Shown: piece after piece, positions 11,411 to 22,243 of the stretch
How the letters are laid out: each line of letters begins with the position of its first letter
How positions within the stretch are numbered: position 1 is the first letter of the stretch
Assembly: GCA_029531795.1 (NCBI GenBank)
Contig: JAPEIS010000016.1
Coordinates: 868,001 to 932,000, forward strand
Source: Sclerotinia nivalis
Lineage: Eukaryota; Ascomycota; Leotiomycetes; Helotiales; Sclerotiniaceae
Length of the DNA: 64,000 nt
Direction of reading: 5' to 3'
Notes under the pieces: generated by a model
Database searches by the model: none
What the model was told of the DNA's origin: nothing
Seen by the model: only the letters and a program-made list of their open reading frames with translations
Made by a program: the position numbers and the translations under genes

Positions 11411-12450
11411 CTATACTATCATAAGGCTTTTTTTTTTTCGAATAGCTGAACTGTAGTCAAGAAGCAGGTCTCCAGTCCTGTACTTAAAGAAATCGAGGTA
11501 ATTGTTGTGGTTATTGCGATAATATACCGCTTTAGCGTTCTGCCCATTTAAGCTTTCTGCCAAAAGATAAAACCAATCAACTTTAGTAATACTGTGGTAC
11601 AGTAATATTATAATAACTTTAGTATAGTAGTATAGTATCACGGTAATATTCCAAACGTGCTTCAGGAAAAGTCGGGGTACTTCTTCAGAGTTGCAAGTTC
11701 CTCCACAAGGCAGGAAATGTTTCATCTTGGTCAATCGATCGATTACCACAAATATTGCGCTATACCACGAGCTCTTCGGGAGGTGCGTAATGAAGTCGAT
11801 TGAGGTATCCTTCCAAGCTTATTGCGAGATGGGAGGAGAACGTAAGATCCTTTCTTGTTCTCTACGATTTGGAGCTGCCCGACGACAGCTGTGAAACTTG
11901 CGCACCCAGCGGGAAACGTAGTAATTGCGGGGCAGTAATTCGAAGGTGCGGGTGCGGTGCGGGTGCCCTGCAGCTGTGGAATTGTGTGCCAGACGGATGA
12001 GTTTTGCCTTCAGAGAGTCATGATCGGGAACGTAGAGTTTCTCGCGGTAATATAACAGATCGTTGTTCTCAGTGCATTCGGCGGGTAATGTGAGGGTGCT
12101 TGGATGCATTCTTCCTTAAGGCTTCCAGAACTAATGCCGGGAGCGGGTCGGATATGTATGCGTCTGCGAATAGCGACTTTAGCTCTTCCGAAGATTCAAA
12201 CACCGGAGTGGATTAGGCGCCAATGGGTACAGGCTCTGGTTCAAATTCTGCAAGCTAGCGCCCCAGAGGTGCCCTATCAATCGACGGCACAACGCTTTCC
12301 TTCTCAGGCTCTGCTCCCATACAGATTTGTAAAGGCAGTCTGCTTTGAAATGCTCCTTGAAGCAGTTCTCAGGCTCTACATTCCACCACAGATTCGTAAA
12401 GGTGGTTCCGCTTCGAATTCCATCGTTGTTTCGTTGATTATCGGATAATT
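11411..12450 (-). mobile_element. Degenerate Ty3/gypsy pol fragment (integrase)
   Basis: Minus-strand relic of a gypsy-type integrase. The part at 12109-11819 reads as the zinc-binding (H2C2) region: LYYREKLYVPDHDSLKAKLI, then AHNSTAAGHP. A CHxC-like position near 11880 is frameshifted. At 11749 the core start [13 protein letters not shown] appears, followed by coding broken by an AT-rich insertion near 11570-11680. Upstream coding (12450-12110) is only recognisable in pieces. No LTRs belonging to it are visible. Dead copy with several frameshifts. Confidence 0.6.
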
Positions 12451-13051
12451 TTTATCTCCGATCGATTGATAAATCCTCTATTCCGGGCCAAATTCATGAT
12501 ACCTTTACACCCAATACCACTCCTTTTTAAAGTACGACCTTTGTTCAGCTCCAATCTGATTTAATCTTGGATCTGTAAATAAATTACAGGTTCGTAGGAT
12601 GCACCATGTACAGGTGTTAAATCATCGCATCCCAGCCAGGTGTATATGATGATCGCATTTGGTAAAGTTGGAATTGTTGTTTATAGGTCAAATAAATAGG
12701 GTTATCGAATAAGTAGATCTAATAAATCCCCACCTTTTTGTAGCAGACATCGGGTCGTAAAATTGATATTGCGATCGCAAACAAAGAGTTTATGATCGAA
12801 AAAGCAAGAACAGAATGAATAATATAATCATGAAGTTTTCCCCAATTGTTTTCTTTTTCTTTTTTTCCTTTAAAAACCCTCTCCTCAAACAATATCATCT
12901 TCAGATTATATAGAATATATTACGATTCGATTTATTACAATACGTAAACAGAAATACCAGATCCCTCATCAACATCACCGGCGCAACCACGAATACCACT
13001 TCCCGCCGTTCCTGCCCTCTCTTCACGACCCACTAGAACCTATAACAATTC
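12451..13051. other. Intergenic, nothing recognised
   Basis: AT-rich DNA with a pyrimidine tract near 12850-12880 and no supported gene or element end. The pyrimidine run before the small open frame at 13052 could be promoter-like, but this is not firm. Confidence 0.4.
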
Positions 13052-13351
13052 TTGCCGATTTTCCGGTACGTCGCGATTCTAAAACACGCATTACAATTAC
13101 TCTCCGTTCGACGCGGAGCTCCAAAATGGAGGCGTGGTTGGTTCAATTTGTTGAACGTGTCAACTAGCTCCCCTCAATGTATGCATTATGCAGGAGATGC
13201 AGGACGGTTTATTAGGTGTGTTCTCAATACCAAGGATATTGTAGAGCGTTTGCGAGATTTGAAAGATGTGACCGACAAGCACTTAATGGAGTCAAAGAAG
13301 GAAGCTGATGAGTATACTAAATGGATGCCCAACATTTGGAACCAGTTGTAG
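13052..13351 (+). CDS. Small uncharacterised open frame, doubtful
   Basis: Ninety-nine codons from an ATG at 13052. The second half (NTKDIVERLRDLKDVTDKHLMESKKEADEYTKWMP) is a convincing charged helix, whereas the first half is basic and irregular. It may be the last exon of a lost gene. No family recognised, and the start is uncertain. Confidence 0.25.
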   Translation: MPIFRYVAILKHALQLLSVRRGAPKWRRGWFNLLNVSTSSPQCMHYAGDAGRFIRCVLNTKDIVERLRDLKDVTDKHLMESKKEADEYTKWMPNIWNQL

Positions 13352-13704
13352 GAAGAATAAAATAGTTGTCAAGACGGCATCGCGCAACAAGACCTCTGGT
13401 GGGCAGGAAACGTAGGAATTCGTAGCCATAAGATATTGAGGTCATGAATGAGGCCAGCGTAATGCTGCACAATTGACAGGCTTAAAGAAAGAGGTTGCGA
13501 GGTTGTGAGGTTGTAAGATTATGTAAGGTTATTAACCTACGCACAGAGGATCGAAGGAGGCACGTGCACCCAGCAATTATATTATGACAATGTACCCCGC
13601 CATTAGTTGGGCTAGGTTAGGTACACCGAGCGACGCTACTGCAGGTCAGGCTCATTTGGTGAGGCTTGGCAGGTCACATCCACAGCTGGAGTGGATGAAA
13701 CTGA

Positions 13705-13775
13705 TATTACTGGCTCAAAAATTACCGGCTCAAATATTACTGGCTCAAATACTACTGGCTCAAATATTACTGTTG
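13705..13775. repeat. 15-bp tandem repeat at the broken end of LINE 2
   Basis: Four to five copies of ggctcaaatattact with one or two changes. It lies exactly where the minus-strand RT reading frame ends (after ...KPINSNI), so it marks the truncated downstream edge of the second LINE. On the minus strand it encodes repeated FEPVI units, which is a by-product. Confidence 0.7.
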
Positions 13776-16301
13776 ATTGGTTTAAAAGCTTCGGTCTGAC
13801 CATCGAACGAAAGTTTGAGTAATCTTTCTTCCAAAAATGACGAGATCCACGCAATAAGACTAATTGAAAGATTTAGGTTCTTGCAGATATCTAAAAGTCG
13901 ATTCTTGGATACATAATCGAAGGCCCCTTTGACATCTAGGAAAAGGGCTAAGGTTTTCTTCTTGATTCTTGCATTCCTTTCGATTTCGGTGGTGAGCAAG
14001 ATTGCTGTATCGATAGCTGACTTCTTTTGTCTTCCGCCCCTTTGAGAATGATGCAATAGTTTCGTAGTTTCGGCTAGATAGCTGAGCATTTGAGCTAGGA
14101 TTCTCTCACTTATTTTGCCTAGACAATTGAGAAGGGCAATAACCCTATATACTTTTGGAATAGAGTAATCTGGTTTCGAAGGTTTCTTGAGTATCGCTCC
14201 AGTGGCTTGTTTCCAACAAGAAGGATGATAACCAAGATCAATTAGATTGCTGAAAAGGGTAAAGAAAGCTTTTGGGATTGCTTTATAAGCTCGAATAATG
14301 ATCTCCTGGGTGATTCCATCTGGGCCCGGAGTTTTTTCTTTGATTTTAGCTGAACAGGCATTAAGAAGTTCATTTTCCGTGAGTTTAGGCCAGTCCCACT
14401 TCTTCGATTGTTTGTATCCTTCCCATTTGGGTGCTGTAGTACTTGGAGGGGGAGGGAATAGAACAGATCTGAAGGCTGAGCATTTCCCTTCGAAGGAGCT
14501 TTCGAGTTGAGAGGAATTGGATCGGATATTCGGAATCCTTTCGGTTTGAAGATTTTTCGTATAGGACATTGCCTTGAAGATCGTTTGGGTATCCTCTTTT
14601 TCAAGGAACTCGTTCCAATGATTCTTTTTAGCTGTTTTGATAGCTTGATGTAAGAATTCCTAATAAGTTATTAAATCACTTAATAATATTTACCGAACCA
14701 ATGGTTATATGATCACGTGATATATTAATAATATGATTTCATATTATTAAATTTTATTATTATATAAAATTTCGATCATATATCATATCAGAATGATTTA
14801 TAATGGAATAGAATGAAATGGAAACATATAGAATTTTCTTATTCTCAGATTGAATACTATTGGTTATTATTTCCTTTTATTATATAAAATGATTCTATAA
14901 GATTCGATTTAAATCGATCTTATTTATAATCATAGAATAGTGTAGAATCTCATTGAAATCTATAAATACGAAGATCTTCTTCAAAGAATTCTTCGAAAAA
15001 GTAAGCAGATAAAAATTCAATATTCAATATATATAATTCTGACTTCAATATTCTATTGTTCATATATTCGATCACTCCTAAGCTAAATACGACTAAGTCT
15101 TCCACTATTATAATAAATAATATTATAGTATTATTATTATATTATTTATTATTATCCGATCAACCTCCTCCGAGACTTGAAAGTAATGATTCCTTGCTGA
15201 TTGGTAGATTTTCTTGAACATGTCGTCTTCAGGGTATCGTTTAGCATTTTCATATTCATTTACGAGTCGTTTCCGAAGAGCTTTCAGCTTTGGAGACCAT
15301 CAGGGCTTTGCCCTTTTGGTTGACTTGATTCTCGGTATACTGATTTCAGCCGAATTGGTGATTATTCGAGTGAATTCTATTGCAGCTTTATTTAGTGTTT
15401 GTATTTGCTGGTTTCTATCAAGAAGAGAATCAAGAGAATTGGATTCTAAAGTAATGATATTGAGATAATCATTAGAATTCAGGATGGTTGAAGACGATAG
15501 CTTTGATTCGAGGGTATTTGTGAATTTGTTCCAATCCGCCTGTTTTGTATTGAATCTTGCTAACGGAGCGATATTTGTTGAACGGGTTCCAGTGCCTTTC
15601 ACCTCAAATAAGATCCCTAAATGATCTGATCCAAGATCAGGAAGAACTTGCCAATCAATAATATTGGAGGATATCACTTCAGTAGCTAATGTAAGGTCTA
15701 GAACGCTTGGATTTGTCATATTTGTTCGATAGAAGGTACTAGTCCCTGCCTCATTAAGAAGGGTGAGGTTATGATCTTCGAACCACTCGGCCAATTGATC
15801 GGTATTTGAGCTTTTGTTGGAAAAGGGATCCCACCAAGGGTGGTGAGAGTTGAAGTTCTCTGTAAGAATAGTATGATGAGAGAGGGGAGCATTGAAAAGG
15901 CATCGTTCGATTGTATAGCCTTTCTCTTTAGCTTGATCAGCTTCGTTGTAAACATTGAAGAGTTGAATTGTATGATTTCCCTGAGTGATATCAATAATTT
16001 GAATATCTGGGTCTTTGGGAGAGTTGGAGGCTAGGGCTACTAGCGGTTTGAATCCTTTCGAGATATAGGCCATTGTACGGGGACGAAGATTCGAAGGATA
16101 ATTTGGAAGGAGTTGGGAAAAACTAGAATGAGCAATCGATCTAGTTGAGGAATAATCTTTCTCAGGGTTTGAAAGGACCCAAGGTTCTTGAATGATTATG
16201 AGATCGATATCGAGTTCTAAGGCAAGTTGAAGAGCACTTTCGGTGGCTTGAGGGCTCTTATTTAAGTTGATTTGAAGAATGCGAATATTGTTGTACAACA
16301 T
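13776..16301 (-). pseudogene. LINE 2 ORF2: endonuclease plus reverse transcriptase, interrupted by an LTR
   Basis: ORF2 of a second Tad1-like LINE starts at 16301-16299, its ATG sharing one base with the ORF1 stop (TAATG). The endonuclease domain (16301-15300) shows LQINLNKS, IQEPW and GSDHLG. The usual GDFN motif reads ENFN (near 15860), so the catalytic Asp is lost. An in-frame TGA at 15302-15300 (KP*WSP, where Trp-Trp is expected) stops it. Coding resumes to 15181, is cut by a 527-bp LTR, and continues from 14643 with the RT domain: TPGPDGIT, IALLNCLGKISERILAQML, and FLDVKGAFDYV (14569-13776). It is 3'-truncated, with no YADD box. Removing the LTR and one copy of its 5-bp duplication restores the frame exactly (NHYFQ|AIKTAKKNHW). 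Confidence 0.85.
14649..15175 (+). mobile_element. Solo LTR-like insertion (527 bp) with TSD CTTGA
   Basis: AT-rich element starting TGTAAGAATTCC and ending CCTCCTCCGAGA, flanked by CTTGA at 14644-14648 and 15176-15180. It lies inside the ORF2 coding sequence of LINE 2. A second copy, in reverse orientation, is at 53104-53875 with its own 5-bp duplication (TACTC). Length, TG start and 5-bp duplication fit a solo LTR, although the 3' end is GA rather than CA. The internal element is not in the window. Confidence 0.8.
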
Positions 16302-17480
16302 TAATTGGATTTCCGAATGGTTGCTTGGTATATTTCACATGTCTTAGAACTAGCTTTATGTTCTCCTTTGCAATTAACGCATTTAATCACTAAATGCTGG
16401 CAGGGTTTGCCTTTAGCTTGACAAATTAAACAGAAGTGACCAGCTGTAGTATGATTGTTGCTACAAAGTCCACAAGCTGGAGGTTTTTTGCAATATGATT
16501 CGTTGTGGCCGAATCCTTGACATTTATTGCATTGGGAGGAAGGGGTGGAAAGATAAAATCGTTCAACTCTGACGCTAATACCAGCGATATATAGCCTTTT
16601 TCGAATAGCTGCCTCTGCTTCCTTTTGTGTAGCAAATGCAATTACTATTGCTCCTTTCTGTTGATTGGCTCTCTTGGAGGCATTGGTGAGCCAATAAGGA
16701 GTGCCCATTATGGTGAGTCCTGAGTTGAAGGTTTTGATTTCTTCTTTGATGAGATCCATATCATTTGAACCTGAGAATTCCTTGATTGGGATCTTGTGGA
16801 TGATAACTTTGTGCTATGGTTTGTCGATTTGTAGTCTATCTGCTTCGAGAATTCGTTTCCAGACCTCTTTCTTTTCGATTAGGAATTGTGCATTGAAGGG
16901 GCTATTGGTAGTTAAGATGAAGTTATTGTTTCTTGTTGTAGTGATAGCTGAGATAACTGGTCCATTAATGCCTGCTTTTCTGAAGGCTTCATTGATCTTA
17001 TTTCTTGTGTTGAATGGTGTGAACGATTGAGGTTGATGGATGCTTGGATTGATAAGGATCAATCGTTTACTGGGGACATCTTCTTTTTGCTCTCCAATCT
17101 TTTGTTGTGTAGTCTTTCCTTTTGTAACTAAGTTCCATTCCTTCCCGGTTTTGGTGATATTAGCATAGCTTGGTTTATTGATTGTTGTGTTTGTTGTCGT
17201 GGGAATGATTGGTTGATTGGGGAGATTGGAAAGGTGAATAGCTTGTTTTTCGATCTTTTTGGTAGCGTTTTCCAAGTGAGAGATTTGTGATATTATGATG
17301 TTCGATGCTCTTGTGAGCTTTCCTTTTTCAAGATACTCACGAAATATTTCGATTAGATCTAAGATCTTCGATTGTTCCTCAGTATCCTTTTCCAAGGAGG
17401 CAGCTAAAATGAGTAGATCTCTAGCCTTTTGAATAGCTTCTTTTGGCTTTGTAGAATCGGGTTCTGAATGACTAAGTCAT
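16301..17480 (-). pseudogene. LINE 2 ORF1 (gag-like, CCHC knuckles), one nonsense codon
   Basis: ORF1 of LINE 2. The frame is open from just after a TGA near 17480 down to the TAA at 16303-16301, apart from one TAG at 16816-16814. The amino acids around it (DKP*HKVIIHKIPI) suggest Trp or Gln was there. The N-terminal half is a Lys/Glu helix (DLIEIFREYLEKGKLTRA), the centre is basic and Ser/Thr-rich, and the C-terminus has three Cys/His knuckles: CNKCQGFGHNESYC, CGLCSNNHTTAGHFC and CVNCKGEHKASSKTC. The true N-terminus is unclear because the frame runs into repeat DNA at 17480. Confidence 0.75.
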
Positions 17481-17840
17481 GTGACGTGTTGTTGCGTCTG
17501 ACGTAATAACATGGCGGTAATGGTCCGTAGGGTAGATACGTTTGATCAGGTTCGTGAGAGCCAAAAGCAATGTAAGTTATATGGCTGAGTGATAGCATGA
17601 ATTTATTCCAGGTAGCTACAATGCTAGTGAAGGTGGAGGCTTCAGATCGCAGAAATGCAATAGAATGCGCTAATTGAGTTTTGGGATTCAGAAGTTTTGG
17701 GACAGGCGGAGGATCTGCCAAACATGCTCTTATTAATAATTGCGTTCCATGATTGAAAACGCCCTCAAAATAAGATTGTTGATATCACTTCGGTGATACT
17801 ATCGAATAGTACTATGATAGTATTGTATTTTATTCATTCT
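17404..17840 (-). mobile_element. LTR end plus first ~100 codons of an element-borne frame (element X)
   Basis: On the minus strand, an LTR tail ending GATATCAACA (near 17778) is followed by a leader and an open frame containing LADPPPVPKLLNPKTQ and LAHSIAFLRSE. Almost the same stretch, LTR tail included, is found in plus orientation at 24818-24990, and another LTR tail at 47800-47868. The coding piece directly after an LTR suggests a gag-like start of an unrecognised LTR element. The 24.9-kb copy has stops in it. Boundary with LINE 2 near 17470. Confidence 0.45.
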
Positions 17841-17879
17841 TGATTATTACACTATAAAAAAGAAAAGGCTATTTATATT

Positions 17880-17999
17880 TGTTAGAACACGTGATGCTCG
17901 CTAGTACTAGCTTCCGCACTAGCACACATATCTCTTCAAGCTGTACCATAGAATATTAGTTACACACACAATAATATATGCTTGATAGCCCTTCCAACA
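17880..17999 (+). mobile_element. Short solo LTR (about 120 bp, TGTTAGAACACG...CCTTCCAACA)
   Basis: Element with TG...CA ends and near-inverted termini (TGTTAGAA/TTCCAACA). The same LTR occurs at 33798-34086 and, reversed, at 41071-41180, both with perfect 5-bp duplications. Here the flanks (ATATT and AAATC) do not match, so the site may be older or recombined. Confidence 0.75.
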
Positions 18000-18368
18000 A
18001 AATCAATTACATATTGTAAAATATTAAATTTCATATAAGGTTATAACCCTAAATTGCTTCTTGAACATATAATTAAAATTTTGAATAAAAGTAATTGATC
18101 TGAAATTGTTGTAGTGAAGTCTAATATTTCGGATTGAGAAAAAAAGGCAGATTGTTTTACATAGCCTGAGAAATATCATCAAGAATATTATAGTTTTTTG
18201 GGGTGTAAGCAGCCAATATGTAAGACATTTGAAATACTTTAGGGTTTATTGTTTAGGGCTTAATGATATTATTCATTCAATTGAGTATCTAATTGGGAAT
18301 TTCCTAGGGTATCTAACACTATTATGGTATCATTATTTTCATCTTCGCCCTTTACCTCCTAACTCTAG

Positions 18369-18760
18369 CTAGCAAACTTGACTCCGACTAGTACCAACTC
18401 TAACTTTTTTCTTGCGAAAGGGTTTAGGGAAATCCGCTTTCCTTTTCTTCTTTGCTAATCTTTCCAATTGCAATCTCTCTTTCTTCAATAGCCTCTCATT
18501 AGTCCTTTGTAACCTTTCATATTCCTTTTCTATCTCCTTTCGTAACTTCTCAGCTTCCTTCTCTGAAGCTTTCTGAGCATCTACAACTACTTTATTCGCA
18601 GCTTTTTTGCTTCTTCTCGGTTTTCCTGCGTGTATCCTCAATGATCTTGTCTTCGGCCTTCTTGATCTTATCTGCCTTCCTTTGTATCTTATCCTGTTCT
18701 TGTTGTAGAGTCTGTTGAACAGCTGCTATTGCTTTCTCCCCCAATAGTCATGACTCCCCC
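18369..18760 (-). pseudogene. Coiled-coil fragment, possibly C-terminus of a pogo-type transposase
   Basis: Two frames on the minus strand read as one charged helix: IAAVQQTLQQEQDKIQRK (18720-18650) shifts into EKEAEKLRKEIEKEYERL (18600-18500), ending with a basic tail at 18369. Lys/Glu-rich helical tails of this type are common at the C-terminus of fungal pogo/Fot1 transposases, but no DDE motif is present and another coiled-coil protein is equally possible. A G/C run at 18752-18775 borders it. Frameshifted. Confidence 0.3.
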
Positions 18761-18884
18761 CCCCCGCCCCAACCATTCGCAGGTTTAATATGCCGGTTAC
18801 TGTCTTTATCTTTTACAAAAGGAGAGTTACTATCCTATTGATCTAAAACACCTATACTCTTTAATTTGTTCACAGACATTTCGC

Positions 18885-19015
18885 TCTGGACAGTCATCAT
18901 CGTAGTGCTTTTGCGAAATGTCCTAGCTCATTCCAAAATTAAATTCATTGGTGAATAGGCCAGGGCATTGATCAATGAGCTAGCTCACTTCGGAATGTCA
19001 ATATTGTGTAATGGC
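18885..19015. repeat. Short inverted repeats around GACATTTCG / CGAAATGTC
   Basis: GACATTTCGC at 18887 pairs with GCGAAATGTC at 18912-18921, forming a hairpin with a ~25-base loop. A related arm, GACATTCCGAAGTGAGCTAG, lies inverted at 18970-19005. It may be the end of a small terminal-inverted-repeat transposon, but no target duplication was identified. Confidence 0.3.
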
Positions 19016-19354
19016 CCGGAACAAGTCTTTGATTAGTAACTATACACAGGACAGGTATCGACAACACCAAGATAGCTCACTCGTATGGAGTCAAGTTGGA
19101 ACCAAACAGCTGAAAATGACTGCGTAGCTACCGAAGAATCTAAGAAAAACTGTCAGATTGGTGTGGAAATCCTCAGATGCGTTATGCTTGGGAGCCGGCA
19201 AGACACTGCTTTATGGTATTGATGATCGGTACTTGTCGGCTAATAGAAATTCTGCCAACTCCGAACTACAGCAACTCCGATGTATCCAGCATAAAATCTA
19301 CTCCGTATACATTTACAACGATATGCCAAAATAACTATCGTTCCCGAAAATAAA

Positions 19355-19959
19355 CCTCAAACTTCTATTTCAGCTATAGCTCTACCCATTATCAACGCAG
19401 TACTATTTGGCGTGCTCCATCTATATATTTGTAACATTATATTACCCGATTTCGAAAATGATGATAGCCACGATAAAGGTGAGTTTGATCTGCGGGAATT
19501 TATAAGTATCCGTGTAATGTATTGGTATCCATATTTCTTGTCTATATTGAATACAATATATATCCTACCAAACGTCCATTGCAAAGTGGTGATGGTCAAA
19601 AGGTATAAGCTGCTATACCATCCAATATCTTGTATGCTATTGAACTGATCTGTGATTTTCGGGATGGCAGCTGTGATAATGATCTGATTTGGAGCTATTA
19701 AGAAGACTGCGAGGCATAGCACCGCCAGAATGATGATCAATTTTAAACCATGGGGATAAACCGCCTCTTCGCCATCTAGTTCGTCGGGGCTTAAGGTTGA
19801 TTCTTTTTAAGGTCCGTCCGCTGGTATAGATTACTCTGGTGTATCATCTTTGGAGACCAAATCCAATGCATTGGATATATCAACCTCGTTCTTGGATGCC
19901 TCCATAATGTGCTTGCCTTTGGTTTCCATGTCCGCTGTTGATGGTATTGATTTTGACAT
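19355..19959 (-). pseudogene. MFS drug/toxin-efflux transporter, truncated pseudogene
   Basis: The reading frame starts at ATG 19959 (MSKSIPSTADMETKGKHIM) with an acidic cytoplasmic N-terminus. It then shows the first membrane helix (LIIILAVLCLAVFLIAPNQI) and the segment AAIPKITDQF...IGWYSSLYLLTITTLQ..FGRIY typical of 14-TM major-facilitator efflux pumps. Two stops (TAA 19833-19831 and TAA 19809-19807) lie in frame before helix 1. Coding ends after about 190 codons (IMGRAIAE), so most of the transporter is missing. The frame around 19540-19440 probably contains an unspliced intron. Non-functional by inspection. Confidence 0.7.
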
Positions 19960-20317
19960 CTTAGGTAAAACGATTTCCTTTGGAAAAATTGTTGAAACTG
20001 ATGGTAGTCAAGTTTCGGGGTTCCAACAAGACACACTTTAGTCTCAATAAGGAAACAGAAAACCCTTTCTACTAGACAGAATACTCAAAAACAATGGCAG
20101 CATCACCAACCTCCTGCTGACTCACTGTAGAAGTCATTAAGTTAAGAGCTGAAGTTATTACAGTATCAATAAATCAATTTCTTTGTTATTGTATCCTTAT
20201 GATTTATCCCAAATCCGAAACCTCTTTTGATTCATCAGGGCAACCAGCAATGAAAGCCACAGCTATGCATATCATTCTCATTAGCCGACTATTTATAACA
20301 AGCCAATGTTTCGTCCA

Positions 20318-20536
20318 TCAATTGGATGAACATGGGGACTGTTTGTTGATCGGGGTTTCCTGGATCAAGATCGGTGGATCATCGAAGACTAGTTCCGAGA
20401 GGCTTGCTGCGTCCGAGTTGAGAGATTCGAAGACTCCTTCGAAGATTTCGTCAATTTCGCTGATACATCGAAGCTGAGCTTGGGGGTCTTCATCTTCTGG
20501 TTCCTTACGGAGCCGGATATTGTTTCCGTTGTTCAT
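20318..20536 (-). CDS. Small acidic hypothetical protein (72 aa)
   Basis: ATG at 20536, ending at a TAG at 20318. The sequence is acidic (EPEDEDPQAQLRCISEIDEIFEGVF) with a plausible amphipathic helix and no Cys pair, signal peptide or membrane segment. It could be a small gene or the first exon of a lost one. No homologue recognised. Confidence 0.3.
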   Translation of the reverse strand: MNNGNNIRLRKEPEDEDPQAQLRCISEIDEIFEGVFESLNSDAASLSELVFDDPPILIQETPINKQSPCSSN

Positions 20537-20539
20537 TTT

Positions 20540-22243
20540 GGTGGTTTCTAGGTGTTGGTTTCCTTGATGTGTGACTTTGGAATGTACAGTTGTGTTTTAG
20601 AATCTGGATTTGATGAAATTTTGATTGTCTTGTCTTATCTTGTTTGGATTTGATTTGAGTAAGGAGAAAAAAGAAAAAGAAATGTTAAAAACAAAGAAGA
20701 TGGTATTTATAGGTAACGAAGGAACCTTGGATAGTATTGTTCGGACTATATTTGTTAATATCTTGAGATTTTTTTAGAGTTCTTAGGAGAAGAGGAGAAC
20801 GTATTAAGCCAAGTCTGCGCGAACCACATGTCATTCGTGGCCAGGGGGTAATACGGCGGAACGAGAAGCATTGATCTAATATCCAATATAGAAGACATCC
20901 TCAGGTATTTATTACCTATTAAACTCTACAAACAAAAGTTGCTGTATACAGGTGTGCCCTTGGCAAAAAGGGGTGAATTGATATTACGAAAACCAATTTA
21001 CATTACTGATCCCGAAGATTGGCTTGTTCAGAGAATATTCACTATTATATCTTATCTATCTGTATTAGTTGACGGAATATGATGCATAGCTTAGATTATA
21101 ATAGTAAAACCTCAGCATTACTGAGTATACTCTTTGTATTTATGAAATTGTAAATTTCTGATCCATTGTTCACCCCTTTACTAAGCGAAATCAAGCAATA
21201 TAATCGACCAGTAAGCTAGCGATTAATATAAAGTCCCACACCTGCTGGTATTTTCAACAATACAAAATGAGATTGATTGTATAAGAAATTTGAAAACGAA
21301 ATAAAATTCGTATGAACTTGAAGATATAATGCAGACAATCATCTATACAATACATTTTCCCCCAAATGGATGGAAAATGGCCAAGGACTTTTTTATTCCG
21401 AGGAATCATGATCACTAGTATTCTGCAAAGTTTGTGTGACATCTTCTGGGATTGTCCTCTAGTGCAGCATTCAGAAAAATTACTACAGTGTGGTGATTAG
21501 TGGTACTGATATGAGATGAGAGTGTTAGACCTGCCCTGTTGGTTCACTAGCGTCGCTAGTGAAATATGATTGTTATCCCGACATCATCAAAGCCACAATA
21601 TTAGTATTTTCAGCTGTATTAGTTATTAGATTCTAATTCTTCTTTTGAAGTATCATTTATAAGACTATTATTTATAAAACTACTGTTCACAAGATTATTA
21701 ATTACAAAGCTGAAATTCTTTTATTATAAAAGAAACTATTTTTCAATCGATATGCAAATACAACAAATACTTTTGAAACAAAATTAAAGAAACAACAATT
21801 TATTTCATACTTCTTTTACAAAAAATCATTACATCTATATATCTGGAATCAGCAAAAGTAAATTGTTATCTTTGTTCTTTTAATTCCTTAATTGCAAAGC
21901 TTTAAGCAAATTTCTTTATTAGGTATCTCTAACTTTCATTTATTTTCCAATTATAATAAATTCAAATACAAATACAACGAACAACAGCAACAATAATATC
22001 AATTGAAAGATCTTGAGAATACCTTCAATTATTCAATTCTTTCTTTCTTTTTCTTACGAGATATAGAAATCATATATTCTCCAGCTATCAATAAGATTGT
22101 AAAACTCTAAACACCTTTGTTTTCTATCTCCAACTTCCTTTCAAATATCTCAAAATACGAACGCAACGAACAATAATATCAATATCAATCGAAAAACCTT
22201 TCAACTCTTTAGTCATTCAATTCTTCTTTTCTTCTTATAATAT
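20540..22243. other. AT-rich intergenic region
   Basis: No coding signal or element ends were recognised. The last ~300 bases carry pyrimidine runs (TTCTTTCTTTTTCTT, repeated near 22040 and 22220), duplicated upstream of the gene at 22244, and probably belong to its promoter. Confidence 0.45.
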
